Of a stretch of 64,000 nt of DNA, positions 36,332 through 43,938 are shown in pieces. Below the pieces are notes generated by a model. That model saw only the letters and a list, made by a program, of their open reading frames with translations, was not told the origin of the DNA and ran no database searches. The translations under genes were made by a program, and so were the position numbers. The DNA is from Prevotella sp. (GTDB taxonomy: Bacteria > Bacteroidota > Bacteroidia > Bacteroidales > Bacteroidaceae), in contig JAFYZT010000031.1 of the NCBI GenBank assembly GCA_017548605.1, positions 24,091 through 88,090 on the forward strand, read 5' to 3'. Numbering within the stretch: position 1 is the first letter of the stretch; every line of letters begins with the position of its first letter.

Positions 36332-36409
36332 CCGGTAGTTGTTGTTCGTTCCGATTCCCTCGGCAACGCACCGAGGTAACGTTCCTCCTAACTACAAGTA
36401 TTTGAAAGA

Positions 36410-36457
36410 TGAACGATAGACGGGAATGTGCAATACATCCCCGCCCGTCGTTCATTC
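36410..36457. terminator. Candidate bidirectional terminator
   Basis: TGAACGATAGACGGG pairs with CCCGTCGTTCA across a 20-base loop, followed by TTCTTTT. It lies at the left border of the AT-rich island, between the lipoprotein gene and a convergent gene. Confidence 0.6.
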
Positions 36458-36505
36458 TTTTATGAAAAAAGCAAACTTCATGCATTCTTAGTACCATTCT
36501 CCTTC

Positions 36506-37090
36506 TCAACGACGTATTATTTCGACTCTTACTCGTCTTCGAGGTATAGGGTCTCTATCTATCAATTCATTAACAAATTCTCTTACTATCCTAACTTCTT
36601 CGGGAGGTAATATATAAAACTCATGATATTGCCCAGTAAACTCAATCCACATGATAGGCTCACCCTCTTCGTTCTTCTTTATATATATCGTTGCGTATAC
36701 TATCTTGTCTTCAGTTTCAACAAAGAAAAATGAACCATCGTATGTATTCTCCACATAAAGCATTGTTTTCTTTGAATTATAAGTTACAGGACATATTTTG
36801 AAAACGCCTATCTTATATCTTACTTTTTTAGATAATAGTGGTTGGGATTTCTCACCGATGAACCATATCTGTAATACATTTATGTGATCACCACGTCCAT
36901 ATAACGGATTGTTAACGATATGGGGGTGATATTTTTTGTTGTAGAAATAGTTAATCTGCGGACATGGAGTCTTGATTACTTGTATTTTGTAGTTTAACTC
37001 CTGAGCATATCTCAGAAGTTGCGGTCGCTTCCATTCTTCGTAGTAATCAAAAAGAGTCTCAGACTCTTCATCAATAAAGATACTAGTCAT
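36506..37090 (-). CDS. Unknown soluble protein (194 aa), left end of the accessory island
   Basis: The ATG at 37090 (MTSIFIDEESETLFDYYEEW) is preferred to an in-frame codon 13 residues earlier that is preceded by no promoter. There is no signal or membrane segment. It is rich in aromatic residues, with beta-like stretches (VLQIWFIGEKS, TMLYVENTYDGSFFFVETED, YATIYIKKNEEGEPIMWIEF) and a basic C-terminus (IPRRRVRVEIIRR). No family is recognised. Base composition is clearly more AT-rich than the umuDC side, marking the start of transferred DNA. Confidence 0.72.
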   Translation of the reverse strand: MTSIFIDEESETLFDYYEEWKRPQLLRYAQELNYKIQVIKTPCPQINYFYNKKYHPHIVNNPLYGRGDHINVLQIWFIGEKSQPLLSKKVRYKIGVFKICPVTYNSKKTMLYVENTYDGSFFFVETEDKIVYATIYIKKNEEGEPIMWIEFTGQYHEFYILPPEEVRIVREFVNELIDRDPIPRRRVRVEIIRR

Positions 37091-37309
37091 AACTATTTGT
37101 TTTTTAATTGTTAAACAATTCACATCCAATCTGGACCACCGTGGCTAACCGCTCGGTTGGCGTGTCATAACAGACAACTCTACAGATGCTATATTATTCT
37201 AATGAGGATAATTATTTATATAGTCATTAATATGTGACATATACCTTACAAGATAAAATACATAGGAGGAAATAGCTTTATCAAACACACTCTCTCAACT
37301 ATTATTGTG

Positions 37310-37317
37310 CAAATATA
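37310..37317 (-). promoter_or_regulatory. Candidate -7 element TATATTTG
   Basis: CAAATATA on the plus strand, about 220 bases before the start at 37090. The gap 37091-37369 shows no other feature except the inverted TGCAAGGCTTGTAA motif at 37350-37363. Confidence 0.4.
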
Positions 37318-37349
37318 ACACAATAACGCCCTTGTTCCAAATAATTATG

Positions 37350-37363
37350 AATTACAAGCCTTG
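37350..37363 (-). repeat. TGCAAGGCTTGTAA motif, inverted copy
   Basis: On the minus strand TGCAAGGCTTGTAA lies about 10 bases after the stop codon of the 354-residue protein. The same motif, direct, is at 38484-38497 and 41873-41886, with a variant at 43859-43871. Confidence 0.7.
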
Positions 37364-37369
37364 CAGGAC

Positions 37370-38434
37370 CTATGTAAATACTACCAATTCCCTGGGTAAT
37401 GCTATTTTCTTTGCTTCGCCTCTCGCTCCGCGAACAAAATAGTAGCGAGCAAGGCGCTCATCAAACTGACTGATGAAAGCCTCACGGATTCTAGAGCATT
37501 TCTCATTGATGGAATTACTGAGAGGATCTGTAACGTCTTCTATACTTCTTTTGGCTGCAAACCTATTAAAGAACGGCCCTTTTACTTTCCTGTAAATATC
37601 CATCAGTTCCTCACGGTAATCCGGCAGGTAACTGAACATGATACCCTCTGGATGTTTTAAGAACAACAAGAACACGGCTTTAGGTAATGGTGTCATTGTT
37701 ATCTCTATGTTGTTGAAATCAGGCAAGAAGATACGATAATCACTGGTTATGTGAAGCCGGCTTAACTCCACTTTCTCATCCATGATTAGAGTCTTCAGGA
37801 CATAGGCGCCAATACCCTTTTGTTTGAGTTTCTCAATCCTTTCCTTAATCTCTTCCAAGAGTTGTGTTGATTCTCTGTCAAACGTCTCATCTGCAGATAA
37901 AGGGGCGTCTTCTTTCGCAATGCTAAAACGAATGGTGTCATCATCCCTTTCGCAAAACATTATGTTGTGACTATTCTTTTCTATCTCGTTTAAGATATCA
38001 AGAAGAACACCTTTCAATCTAACATCTTCATCAAATGAAGAGGCAGAAATCGATATACCCCGGTACTGACATATCGCTTCTGAATATTGCTCATTCCGGC
38101 AATTCGAATCATAATACAAAAGTGAAGGTGGAATTTTCTCTCGATTTTCCGGATGAACCATGTACTGAAGCAAAAAATTATCATCCAACGCCCCGAGATT
38201 GCCTTCCTTTGCATAAGGCGCTGCATATTGAAGAGAACCGTTTTTGCAAAGGTCTTGTTTCATCAAAGGAATATAACAAAACTCATAACCACAAGAATAA
38301 AAATACTCTCTGATGTCGAGATAATTTTCTTGTATGAGTCGATTCACTTCCTCATCATAAGCTCCCTCTACATAGATAATCTGTCTGGTATCTTGTTCAA
38401 AAGGCAGTTCTTTAAGTCCTAAGGTGAAAAACAT
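37370..38434 (-). CDS. Unknown 354-residue protein with a winged-helix-like C-terminal region
   Basis: The ATG at 38434 (MFFTLGLKELPFEQDTRQII) is chosen; the longer frame reads through the TGCAAGG repeat. It is a soluble protein. The N-terminal half is mixed alpha/beta. A coiled helix (LLEEIKERIEKLKQKGIGAY) lies near 215-235. The last third has the conserved-looking TPLPKAVFLLFLKHPEGI, SYLPDYREELMDIYRKVKG and NSINEKCSRIREAFISQF, ending RYYFVRGARGEAKKIALPRE. I recall similar tails in Bacteroidales proteins of unknown function; the helix pattern and the basic end could form a DNA-binding winged helix, but this is inference. A relic with the same C-terminus lies at 43752-43844, so the family is repeated in this island. 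Confidence 0.75.
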   Translation of the reverse strand: MFFTLGLKELPFEQDTRQIIYVEGAYDEEVNRLIQENYLDIREYFYSCGYEFCYIPLMKQDLCKNGSLQYAAPYAKEGNLGALDDNFLLQYMVHPENREKIPPSLLYYDSNCRNEQYSEAICQYRGISISASSFDEDVRLKGVLLDILNEIEKNSHNIMFCERDDDTIRFSIAKEDAPLSADETFDRESTQLLEEIKERIEKLKQKGIGAYVLKTLIMDEKVELSRLHITSDYRIFLPDFNNIEITMTPLPKAVFLLFLKHPEGIMFSYLPDYREELMDIYRKVKGPFFNRFAAKRSIEDVTDPLSNSINEKCSRIREAFISQFDERLARYYFVRGARGEAKKIALPRELVVFT

Positions 38435-38483
38435 ATACTTCTTTTTGATTATTCTGTTGCGAAAATACAAATTTTTGAAATTC

Positions 38484-38539
38484 TGCAAGGCTTGTAACCC
38501 AAAAATGTTTGGAATTGAATTGTATTTTCTGTTCTTTTG
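38484..38539 (+). promoter_or_regulatory. Promoter module, copy 1 (TGCAAGGCTTGTA + TTTG + TTCTTTTG)
   Basis: The TGCAAGGCTTGTAACCC motif at 38484 is followed by TTTG (38508-38511) and, after 20 bases, TTCTTTTG (38532-38539). It drives the small gene at 38584. Nearly the same sequence stands before 41975. Confidence 0.65.
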
Positions 38540-38583
38540 CAATAATAAAAGAAAAGTCGACAATTTAAAACCAATAGAAAACG

Positions 38584-38871
38584 ATGGAAACTTTGACATA
38601 CGAGCAGAAGATGGCTCGGAGAAGGCATCTCGACTTATTGAAGCGGGAGATAGACGAAGACAATATCAGTCTTGGCTTGCCTCCAGTGAACTGGGTGAAC
38701 AAGACGGGCCTACACGTAGTTTCATTCAGCAGGCACTCCGCAACGTCGAGCACTTCCAGCGAACAAAAGGCAGAAAAGCCTGTCTCGCAGAATCGCTACG
38801 AGGAGTTCAGGGAGAAAGCTATCCAGAGTCCTTCACCGGTAATTGATAATACGACTGAGAAAGACATCTAA
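38584..38871 (+). CDS. Small island protein A, copy 1, with replaced C-terminus (95 aa)
   Basis: Starts METLTYEQKMARRRHLDLLK and shares REIDEDN, PPVNWVNKTG and HVVSFSR with copy 2 at 41975. Identity is high from residue 1 to about 79 (EEFREKAIQ), then stops abruptly: copy 2 continues MLMEKHGYSREQAEATV while this copy reads SPSPVIDNTTEKDI. The break is at about base 38822. It is a charged, soluble, probably partly disordered protein with no known family. The next gene starts 51 bases later on the same strand. Confidence 0.68.
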   Translation: METLTYEQKMARRRHLDLLKREIDEDNISLGLPPVNWVNKTGLHVVSFSRHSATSSTSSEQKAEKPVSQNRYEEFREKAIQSPSPVIDNTTEKDI

Positions 38872-38921
38872 AGGTATACCGTTGATACTGAATGATGTTT
38901 CTATAAACCGCTATAAGAGGA

Positions 38922-39929
38922 ATGAAGAATACAGACCGATTTGAGTTAAAGGTCGCCAATGGAATTGATAAGCCGGCGATATGGTTTAGACTGCATGAAA
39001 GAGAAGTGCTGGTCAATCCTTTTGTGCTCTATAATCTTCTCTGGGATTGTTCCCGGAAAGATTATTTCAGCAGAGGAATAACTGCTAATTTCCAAATTTT
39101 CAAAGATGAAGTGTGTGGCTATTTCCACGATAATGCTATCGGTTTCTATAACATAGAATTTGAAAGGAGTAGCTTCGTTGAATCTGCGTTAAAGGCTCTT
39201 GACAATCTATGTGAAACCACGATTAAAGGGGAATTGTCAGCATATAAAGGATTTGTAACAGCTACTGCCGAACAAATGAAAGTCGGTTTAAATGACTTGA
39301 TTATTCCAAGAAGTTATTATCAAATAAGGGAGGATGAGATAACCGTCGAACGGTTTTCATTCAATTTTGTCGAGCCTTATAATTTCGACTCCCATTTTGA
39401 GATAACGATTGGAAACAGAAAATACGAATCCTATCTCTCCGATTGGTCAAATGACTTTAATCGCATTAGGTTGGAAATAGAGAAATCATTACAGACGTAT
39501 TTTGCAGACTCTGAAATTAATCTTCATTATGAAGACTCCCCCACAATTATTCGACTAAGAAAAAAAGAACTATACGACTCCGATTACTGGCCAACCAACA
39601 AATACATGACGAAAGTCACAATAGTACCAGACGGATTTAGCAAGGCACCAAACATGTTCGGATGGTGTGATTCTCGCCAGCTTATTCGTTCGCTCTATTT
39701 AGGATTACTGTCTATTTGTGTTAATGAAACAGATTGGTTTGATTGCGGATATGATGGTAATTGGGAGGATTTCAGATTGGCGACATATAATAAGTTGCAG
39801 TCATGTGTGATTGAGAATTACATCAAGGGGGTAAAAGAGGATGATTATACTTTCTTTCCCCGTCAGAGAGTCATAGACAGTGTTCCGGCAATGCTGGAAG
39901 ATTATGAAAACCTGAAACAAGATATCTGA
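38922..39929 (+). CDS. Unknown protein (335 aa), first cargo gene
   Basis: A soluble protein starting MKNTDRFELKVANGIDKPAI. No motif is recognised. It appears mixed alpha/beta with many aromatic residues (YNFDSHFEITIGNRKYESYL, NMFGWCDSRQLIRSLYLGLL, NETDWFDCGYDGNWEDFRL). There is no signal peptide. The stop is followed 35 bases later by the RlaP-like nucleotidyltransferase gene, so they probably form an operon with the 34-residue ORF and the 300-residue protein. Function is unknown; the AT-rich base composition matches the island. Confidence 0.72.
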   Translation: MKNTDRFELKVANGIDKPAIWFRLHEREVLVNPFVLYNLLWDCSRKDYFSRGITANFQIFKDEVCGYFHDNAIGFYNIEFERSSFVESALKALDNLCETTIKGELSAYKGFVTATAEQMKVGLNDLIIPRSYYQIREDEITVERFSFNFVEPYNFDSHFEITIGNRKYESYLSDWSNDFNRIRLEIEKSLQTYFADSEINLHYEDSPTIIRLRKKELYDSDYWPTNKYMTKVTIVPDGFSKAPNMFGWCDSRQLIRSLYLGLLSICVNETDWFDCGYDGNWEDFRLATYNKLQSCVIENYIKGVKEDDYTFFPRQRVIDSVPAMLEDYENLKQDI

Positions 39930-39964
39930 AACAGAACATACAAATAACTAATTGAATTGCAACC

Positions 39965-40783
39965 ATGACTGAATACAGAGAAGACTCCCCGAGTCTCTAT
40001 GCTGAGAAAATGGAAATGCTTGCGATACCGGCCCACCTGAGGAGCATTGAACAAGAACATCATGTGAAAATCCTCCTTGCAGTGGAGTCGGGAAGCCGTG
40101 CCTGGGGCTTTGAGTCGGCCAACAGCGACTGGGATGTCCGTTTCATCTATGTCCATAAACCAGAGTGGTATTTCAAGGTTGAGGAACAACGTGATGTCAT
40201 CGAACACATGTATGAAGATGACGTTGACCTGGTTGGTTGGGAATTGGGAAAGGCATTGGCATTATTCCGGAAAAGTAATCCGTCGCTGTTGGAATGGTTC
40301 AATTCGCCGATAGTGTATTATGCCGACGATGATTTTGTCAGGCGAATCCGCGAGGTGGAAAAGGATTATTTCAACCCAGTCAAGTCAATGTATCACTATA
40401 ACCATATGTACAACAAGGACAACGAGCGTTATCTTCAGAAAGAGGATTGCGACATGAAACGTTTCCTCTATTATCTTCGTGGTATATTGGCTTGCAAATG
40501 GATAGAGAGCAACAGCACTTTACCGCCGGTATCATTCAAAGAGCTTCTTGACGCGACTATCGATGATGAGATGATAAAGGCAAAGGTTGATGAACTGCTC
40601 CGTATCAAGAAAAGCGGGGAAGAACATGACATGCAAGTTGTCGATAAAACTCTAGTTGAATATGCTCACCGCTGGGCTGATTATTACAACGAGATGATTG
40701 GCTCTTTCAGGCCGGAACAGCATAAAACCTCTACCGATGCCTTGGACGCAATTCTATATGATATGGTAAAAGAGAATGCATAA
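39965..40783 (+). CDS. RlaP-like nucleotidyltransferase (DNA polymerase beta superfamily)
   Basis: A 272-residue cytoplasmic protein. The polymerase-beta-type motif is seen as VESGSRAWGFESANSDWDVR (about residues 38-57), with the paired acidic residues in SDWDVRFIYV and a third acidic site in DDVDLVGWEL (about 86). The following LALFRKSNPSLLEWFNSPIV and a helical C-terminal half agree with the COG3541/PF10127 family, called RlaP for its link to RNA repair ligases. These enzymes add nucleotides to an unknown acceptor. No RNA ligase is nearby; instead it sits between two unknown proteins, so the target here is open. Confidence 0.85.
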   Translation: MTEYREDSPSLYAEKMEMLAIPAHLRSIEQEHHVKILLAVESGSRAWGFESANSDWDVRFIYVHKPEWYFKVEEQRDVIEHMYEDDVDLVGWELGKALALFRKSNPSLLEWFNSPIVYYADDDFVRRIREVEKDYFNPVKSMYHYNHMYNKDNERYLQKEDCDMKRFLYYLRGILACKWIESNSTLPPVSFKELLDATIDDEMIKAKVDELLRIKKSGEEHDMQVVDKTLVEYAHRWADYYNEMIGSFRPEQHKTSTDALDAILYDMVKENA

Positions 40784-40795
40784 ATAAACGTAAAA

Positions 40796-40900
40796 ATGAA
40801 AGCAAACGCTCAAAGATTATTAGCCGATGTTAAAGCACAATTATTACAATTCAACATTTCAAATAACCGAGCAGATTTCAAATCGATAATAGTATACTAA
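40796..40900 (+). CDS. 34-residue ORF between the nucleotidyltransferase and the 300-aa protein
   Basis: ATG at 40796 reads MKANAQRLLADVKAQLLQFN then 14 more residues to TAA at 40898. It begins 12 bases after the nucleotidyltransferase stop and ends one base before the next start (40902), which suggests translational coupling. The peptide is an amphipathic helix followed by a short polar tail. It may be a real small protein, or a leader that controls the next gene. No homologue is known to me. Confidence 0.4.
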   Translation: MKANAQRLLADVKAQLLQFNISNNRADFKSIIVY

Positions 40901-40901
40901 A

Positions 40902-41804
40902 ATGGAACAGAAAGACAAGAACATAGGAACACTTTTAGGTGACATAGGCTGCGCCTTCCGCAGCAATATCGAAGACCATATAAAAGATTATAAACTGCAG
41001 AAAGGGGATGATGTCGAATGGATTCTTGAGCCATTGGATTCCATCAGTCATTCCGCTGATATCGTGATTGACGCATTTCAATATGGTTCTCATGGTGATT
41101 CGTATTATGAACTGTACTTTCACAACAAGAACGCTGCAAATACATACGTCGCATATGACAAACCCTTGGAAGAACCCCGTATCAGAAAAACGGTCGGGAG
41201 CACTATCAATTTCTCCATATCCAATGAGAAAGAAAAAGTTCCCGAACCGAACACATATGATAAAACAATGGTAATTAATAAAACCCTAAATTTCCATGTC
41301 GCAAAATTTATACCCACTATCTGGAAAGATTTGATAGTTCCTTTTACAGAAAAAGGAATATGGCAGGCTGTGCTGCTTAATGAAACGAAATCATTGTTCC
41401 CAAAGGGTTGGCATGGCAACTATCTTAATAATAAATACGTCTTTTCAAAAGACGACATGCAATTGATTATTAAGCGTAGCAAAAGATTTATTAATGACAT
41501 TACTGAATATGACAAGAAAAGACTGGTAGCCTATTACAAGTCCATGGGCAATTCCAACCCCACCCTAGAGTATGATTTTACTGAATCTGATTATGAGAAA
41601 CTGGCATCTTATCTGGACCGAGAGGATATCATGCCTTCGGTTGAGATTGACGGGGATAAGGCTGTAGCTTCCTTTTGCTATTGGAATGACTGGAGCGGTT
41701 TCTGCCGAAAAATCATACCGGTAGAGCGAAAGGACCAATCGGTAATCATCGGGGAAACTGAAAAAGAGGTTCTTGTGAAATACGTCTGTGGTATACGCTA
41801 TTGA
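40902..41804 (+). CDS. Unknown protein (300 aa), last gene of cargo operon 1
   Basis: Starts MEQKDKNIGTLLGDIGCAFR. Soluble, with no signal peptide. Residues about 40-85 are beta-like (ADIVIDAFQYGSHGDSYYEL), the middle has basic helices (KDDMQLIIKRSKRFINDITE) and the end is beta-like (AVASFCYWNDWSGFCRKIIP). No family is recognised. It is separated by one base from the 34-residue ORF. The region after its stop (41805-41870) leads into promoter module copy 2. Confidence 0.7.
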   Translation: MEQKDKNIGTLLGDIGCAFRSNIEDHIKDYKLQKGDDVEWILEPLDSISHSADIVIDAFQYGSHGDSYYELYFHNKNAANTYVAYDKPLEEPRIRKTVGSTINFSISNEKEKVPEPNTYDKTMVINKTLNFHVAKFIPTIWKDLIVPFTEKGIWQAVLLNETKSLFPKGWHGNYLNNKYVFSKDDMQLIIKRSKRFINDITEYDKKRLVAYYKSMGNSNPTLEYDFTESDYEKLASYLDREDIMPSVEIDGDKAVASFCYWNDWSGFCRKIIPVERKDQSVIIGETEKEVLVKYVCGIRY

Positions 41805-41872
41805 ATAATATTATAACACAAAACGCGACCAACAATTATTCCAAATCGATGGAGACAGGAAAAACGATAGGA

Positions 41873-41929
41873 CTGCAAGGCTTGTATCCCAAAAATGTTT
41901 GGAATTGAAATGTTTTTTCTGTTCTTTTG
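41873..41929 (+). promoter_or_regulatory. Promoter module, copy 2
   Basis: TGCAAGGCTTGTATCCC at 41873, TTTG at 41898-41901 and TTCTTTTG at 41922-41929 (20-base spacing). It is nearly identical over about 55 bases to copy 1 at 38484-38539. Confidence 0.7.
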
Positions 41930-41974
41930 CAAAACAGAAGAAAAGTCGATAATTAATTACAAAAATAGAAGAAG

Positions 41975-42283
41975 ATGAAAACTTTGACGGACGAAGAAAA
42001 GATGGCACGGAGAAGGCATCTCGACTTATTGAAGCGGGAGATAGACGAAGACAATATCAAACGCGGTTGGCCTCCAGTGAACTGGGTGAACAAGACGGGG
42101 CAACACGTAGTCTCATTCAGCAGGCCCTCGAAAACGTCGAGCATTTCCAGCGAACAAAAGGCAGAGAAGCCAATATCGCAGATGAGCAACGAGGAGTTCA
42201 GGGAGAAAGCCATCCAGATGCTGATGGAGAAACACGGGTACAGCAGGGAACAGGCCGAAGCGACAGTGAACAGCCCGTATTAG
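41975..42283 (+). CDS. Small island protein A, copy 2 (102 aa)
   Basis: Starts MKTLTDEEKMARRRHLDLLK. Full form of the protein at 38584: helix, REIDEDN, PPVNWVNKTGQHVVSFSR, a Ser/Lys-rich linker, then NEEFREKAIQMLMEKHGY and EQAEATVNSPY. The C-terminal helix pair (EFREKAIQML...SREQAEATV) looks like a small helical domain. The function is unknown. It is followed 27 bases later by small protein B. Confidence 0.7.
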   Translation: MKTLTDEEKMARRRHLDLLKREIDEDNIKRGWPPVNWVNKTGQHVVSFSRPSKTSSISSEQKAEKPISQMSNEEFREKAIQMLMEKHGYSREQAEATVNSPY

Positions 42284-42310
42284 AACGTGACACCAAGGAA
42301 CAAATAGACG

Positions 42311-42559
42311 ATGAACAGGATACAACAGGCGTTGGAGTGGATAGCGAGTCTCAGCCCAGAGCAACTGAAGGAAGAGATGGAAAGGGCAGAGAGAACCGTG
42401 GAAGACAAGATGCCGAAGAACGCGTGGCTGCTCCCGCCTCGCAAGTGGGCAGAGGAACTGCTTCTGACACTGTGGCTGGAAGACCACTGCTCTGGAGTTC
42501 ACGATAGGCGTGAAGGATGTGAGCAAGGCCCTGGAAGAGTTGGAGAAAGCCGGCTTTAG
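42311..42559 (+). CDS. Small island protein B, copy 1, with altered C-terminus (82 aa)
   Basis: MNRIQQALEWIASLSPEQLK begins a 59-residue helical protein shared with the copy at 45329. After TLWLEDH this copy continues CSGVHDRREGCEQG, while the other ends DHPM. The change falls at about base 42487, where foreign sequence is joined. From there the frame overlaps a remnant of another gene in a different frame. The common part is an amphipathic helix bundle with Arg/Glu-rich helices. No function is recognised. Confidence 0.6.
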   Translation: MNRIQQALEWIASLSPEQLKEEMERAERTVEDKMPKNAWLLPPRKWAEELLLTLWLEDHCSGVHDRREGCEQGPGRVGESRL

Positions 42560-42749
42560 CGACTTCACCATAGACCAGAATGAGAAACTTATCAGACTCG
42601 ATTACTTCATCGACAGGGACAACCCGGAAGCAGATGAAGTCAAGCGGCAAGAGTTTGCCAATAAAAATGGAAAAGAAAAAAGAATTAACCTGGGAGGAAA
42701 AACATCCTTTCGGCAACTTACGTTACTACACTTTTCAAGAAGGTTTTGA
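42492..42749 (+). pseudogene. C-terminal remnant of an unknown gene
   Basis: A protein-like frame without a proper start reads FTIGVKDVSKALEELEKAGF, then DFTIDQNEKLIRLDYFIDRD and NPEADEVKRQEFANKNGKE. It begins exactly where small protein B diverges from its paralogue and overlaps the start of the next gene. It is best explained as the 3' end of a gene cut by recombination; short coupled translation from GTG 42510 cannot be excluded. Confidence 0.5.
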
Positions 42750-43749
42750 AGGAGTTCCCTCTTTGGGGGAAGCAGCGACGAAGTCTGCCCTACGTGTACT
42801 AAAACGTCATCTTGAAGATGAAATGGGTTTTGAACTGTCTGATGAGCAGTTCTTGTCTATCTTTTCCACTGTTATAAACCTAAAACCGGCCCGTCCAATT
42901 GGTGCTTGGTCTTTTCATTATGGCTTTGTGGTTCCAATGAAGAAGTTGCTTCAAGAACAGAATTTGTACTGTGGCGTAAAAGAGATTTTCGATTTCTTTA
43001 ATATACGTAATTGTGATAATAGGCGTTACAATTTTTTACTTCTTCATGTACCTCATTCCTCAAGAACATTTCCCGATAGTTCGATGGTAAGTTTCAATGA
43101 TTTGGATGAAGAAGAACGTCTTCTTATAGATTATTATACAGATGAACTATTTATTCCAACCCAAACTTATGAGAACATTGAAAATATAGTTTTCCCATAT
43201 TGCCGGTTGTACTGCGATGTAGAATGTTTATTTAATGACCCTCTTGAAAAAGAGGGACTTGGAATCTCATATTCCAGGTGGGTGAAAAAAGATAAATATA
43301 GCGAAATACATCGGTCATTCAGTTCATTAACATCTGTCTTTAAAATGTATTCAGATTTTCATACAGAGGCGTCATTAAAATTGTTGAAGGCTAATGGAAC
43401 CGAATTAGTTATTGACTGTCATAGCTTTTCAAACCACCCTAATCTTTTATGCCCCACACCACCGAACATTGATATTTGCATTGGATATAACAACGATGGA
43501 ACACACCCGTACAGTGTTACGCTTGGGAATATCATTCAGTATTTCAAATCATGTGGCTACAAGGTTGGCATCAATGAGCCTTTCTCCAATAGTAAGACGT
43601 TCTCTGTCCCTGTAAAATATCATTCTGTTAAGATAGAAGTGAACAAGAGACTATATATGAACGAGGATACTCTCGAAAAGACAGAAGGGTTCGAGAAACT
43701 TAAACAAGATATTCAGTCTCTCTATAATATTATTTTAAAGACAAAGTGA
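42667..43749 (+). CDS. N-formylglutamate amidohydrolase-like protein with extra N-terminal domain
   Basis: A 360-residue protein; ATG at 42667 (MEKKKELTWEEKHPFGNLRY). The C-terminal 235 residues resemble the N-formylglutamate amidohydrolase family: LLHVPHSSRTFPDSS (about 125, a metal ligand His), DYYTDELF, ADVE-like YCDVECLFNDP, and LVIDCHSFSNHP (about 270, Asp/His ligands). Known members hydrolyse N-formylglutamate or act on cell-wall peptides. The N-terminal 120 residues (FELSDEQFLSIFSTVINLKP, PIGAWSFHYGFVVPMKKLL) match nothing I know. Because it sits as cargo in a recombining island, a role in small-molecule or peptide hydrolysis for defence or competition is possible but unproven. Confidence 0.75.
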   Translation: MEKKKELTWEEKHPFGNLRYYTFQEGFEGVPSLGEAATKSALRVLKRHLEDEMGFELSDEQFLSIFSTVINLKPARPIGAWSFHYGFVVPMKKLLQEQNLYCGVKEIFDFFNIRNCDNRRYNFLLLHVPHSSRTFPDSSMVSFNDLDEEERLLIDYYTDELFIPTQTYENIENIVFPYCRLYCDVECLFNDPLEKEGLGISYSRWVKKDKYSEIHRSFSSLTSVFKMYSDFHTEASLKLLKANGTELVIDCHSFSNHPNLLCPTPPNIDICIGYNNDGTHPYSVTLGNIIQYFKSCGYKVGINEPFSNSKTFSVPVKYHSVKIEVNKRLYMNEDTLEKTEGFEKLKQDIQSLYNIILKTK

Positions 43750-43751
43750 CA

Positions 43752-43844
43752 TTCCATCTTGCCAAAAATTACTACGTTAGCGGCAAAGGCGGTGAACCAA
43801 AGCGTATTCTTCTCGATAGAACAAAGATTCTCTGGGATGACTGA
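43752..43844 (+). pseudogene. Relic of the C-terminus of the 354-residue protein family
   Basis: Straight after the amidohydrolase stop a frame reads FHLAKNYYVSGKGGEPKRIL then LDRTKILWDD and TGA. It aligns with the end of the protein at 37370 (RLARYYFVRGARGEAKKIAL): LA, Y, V, G, GE, K, I, L and R keep their places. As with the intact gene, the TGCAAGG motif follows within about 15 bases of the stop. The rest of the gene is absent. Confidence 0.6.
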
Positions 43845-43858
43845 AGAAAATCGCCATA

Positions 43859-43916
43859 GTTGCAAGGGTTGTTTCTCGTTTTTGTTTGGATGTAATAGAG
43901 TTTTCGTGTATTTTTG
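43859..43916 (+). promoter_or_regulatory. Promoter module, copy 3 (diverged)
   Basis: TGCAAGGGTTGT at 43860, TTTG at 43885-43888 and TATTTTTG at 43909-43916 with 20-base spacing. Same layout as copies 1 and 2, 23 bases before the start at 43939. Confidence 0.65.
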
Positions 43917-43938
43917 TGTCTACATATGAAAGAGCGTA

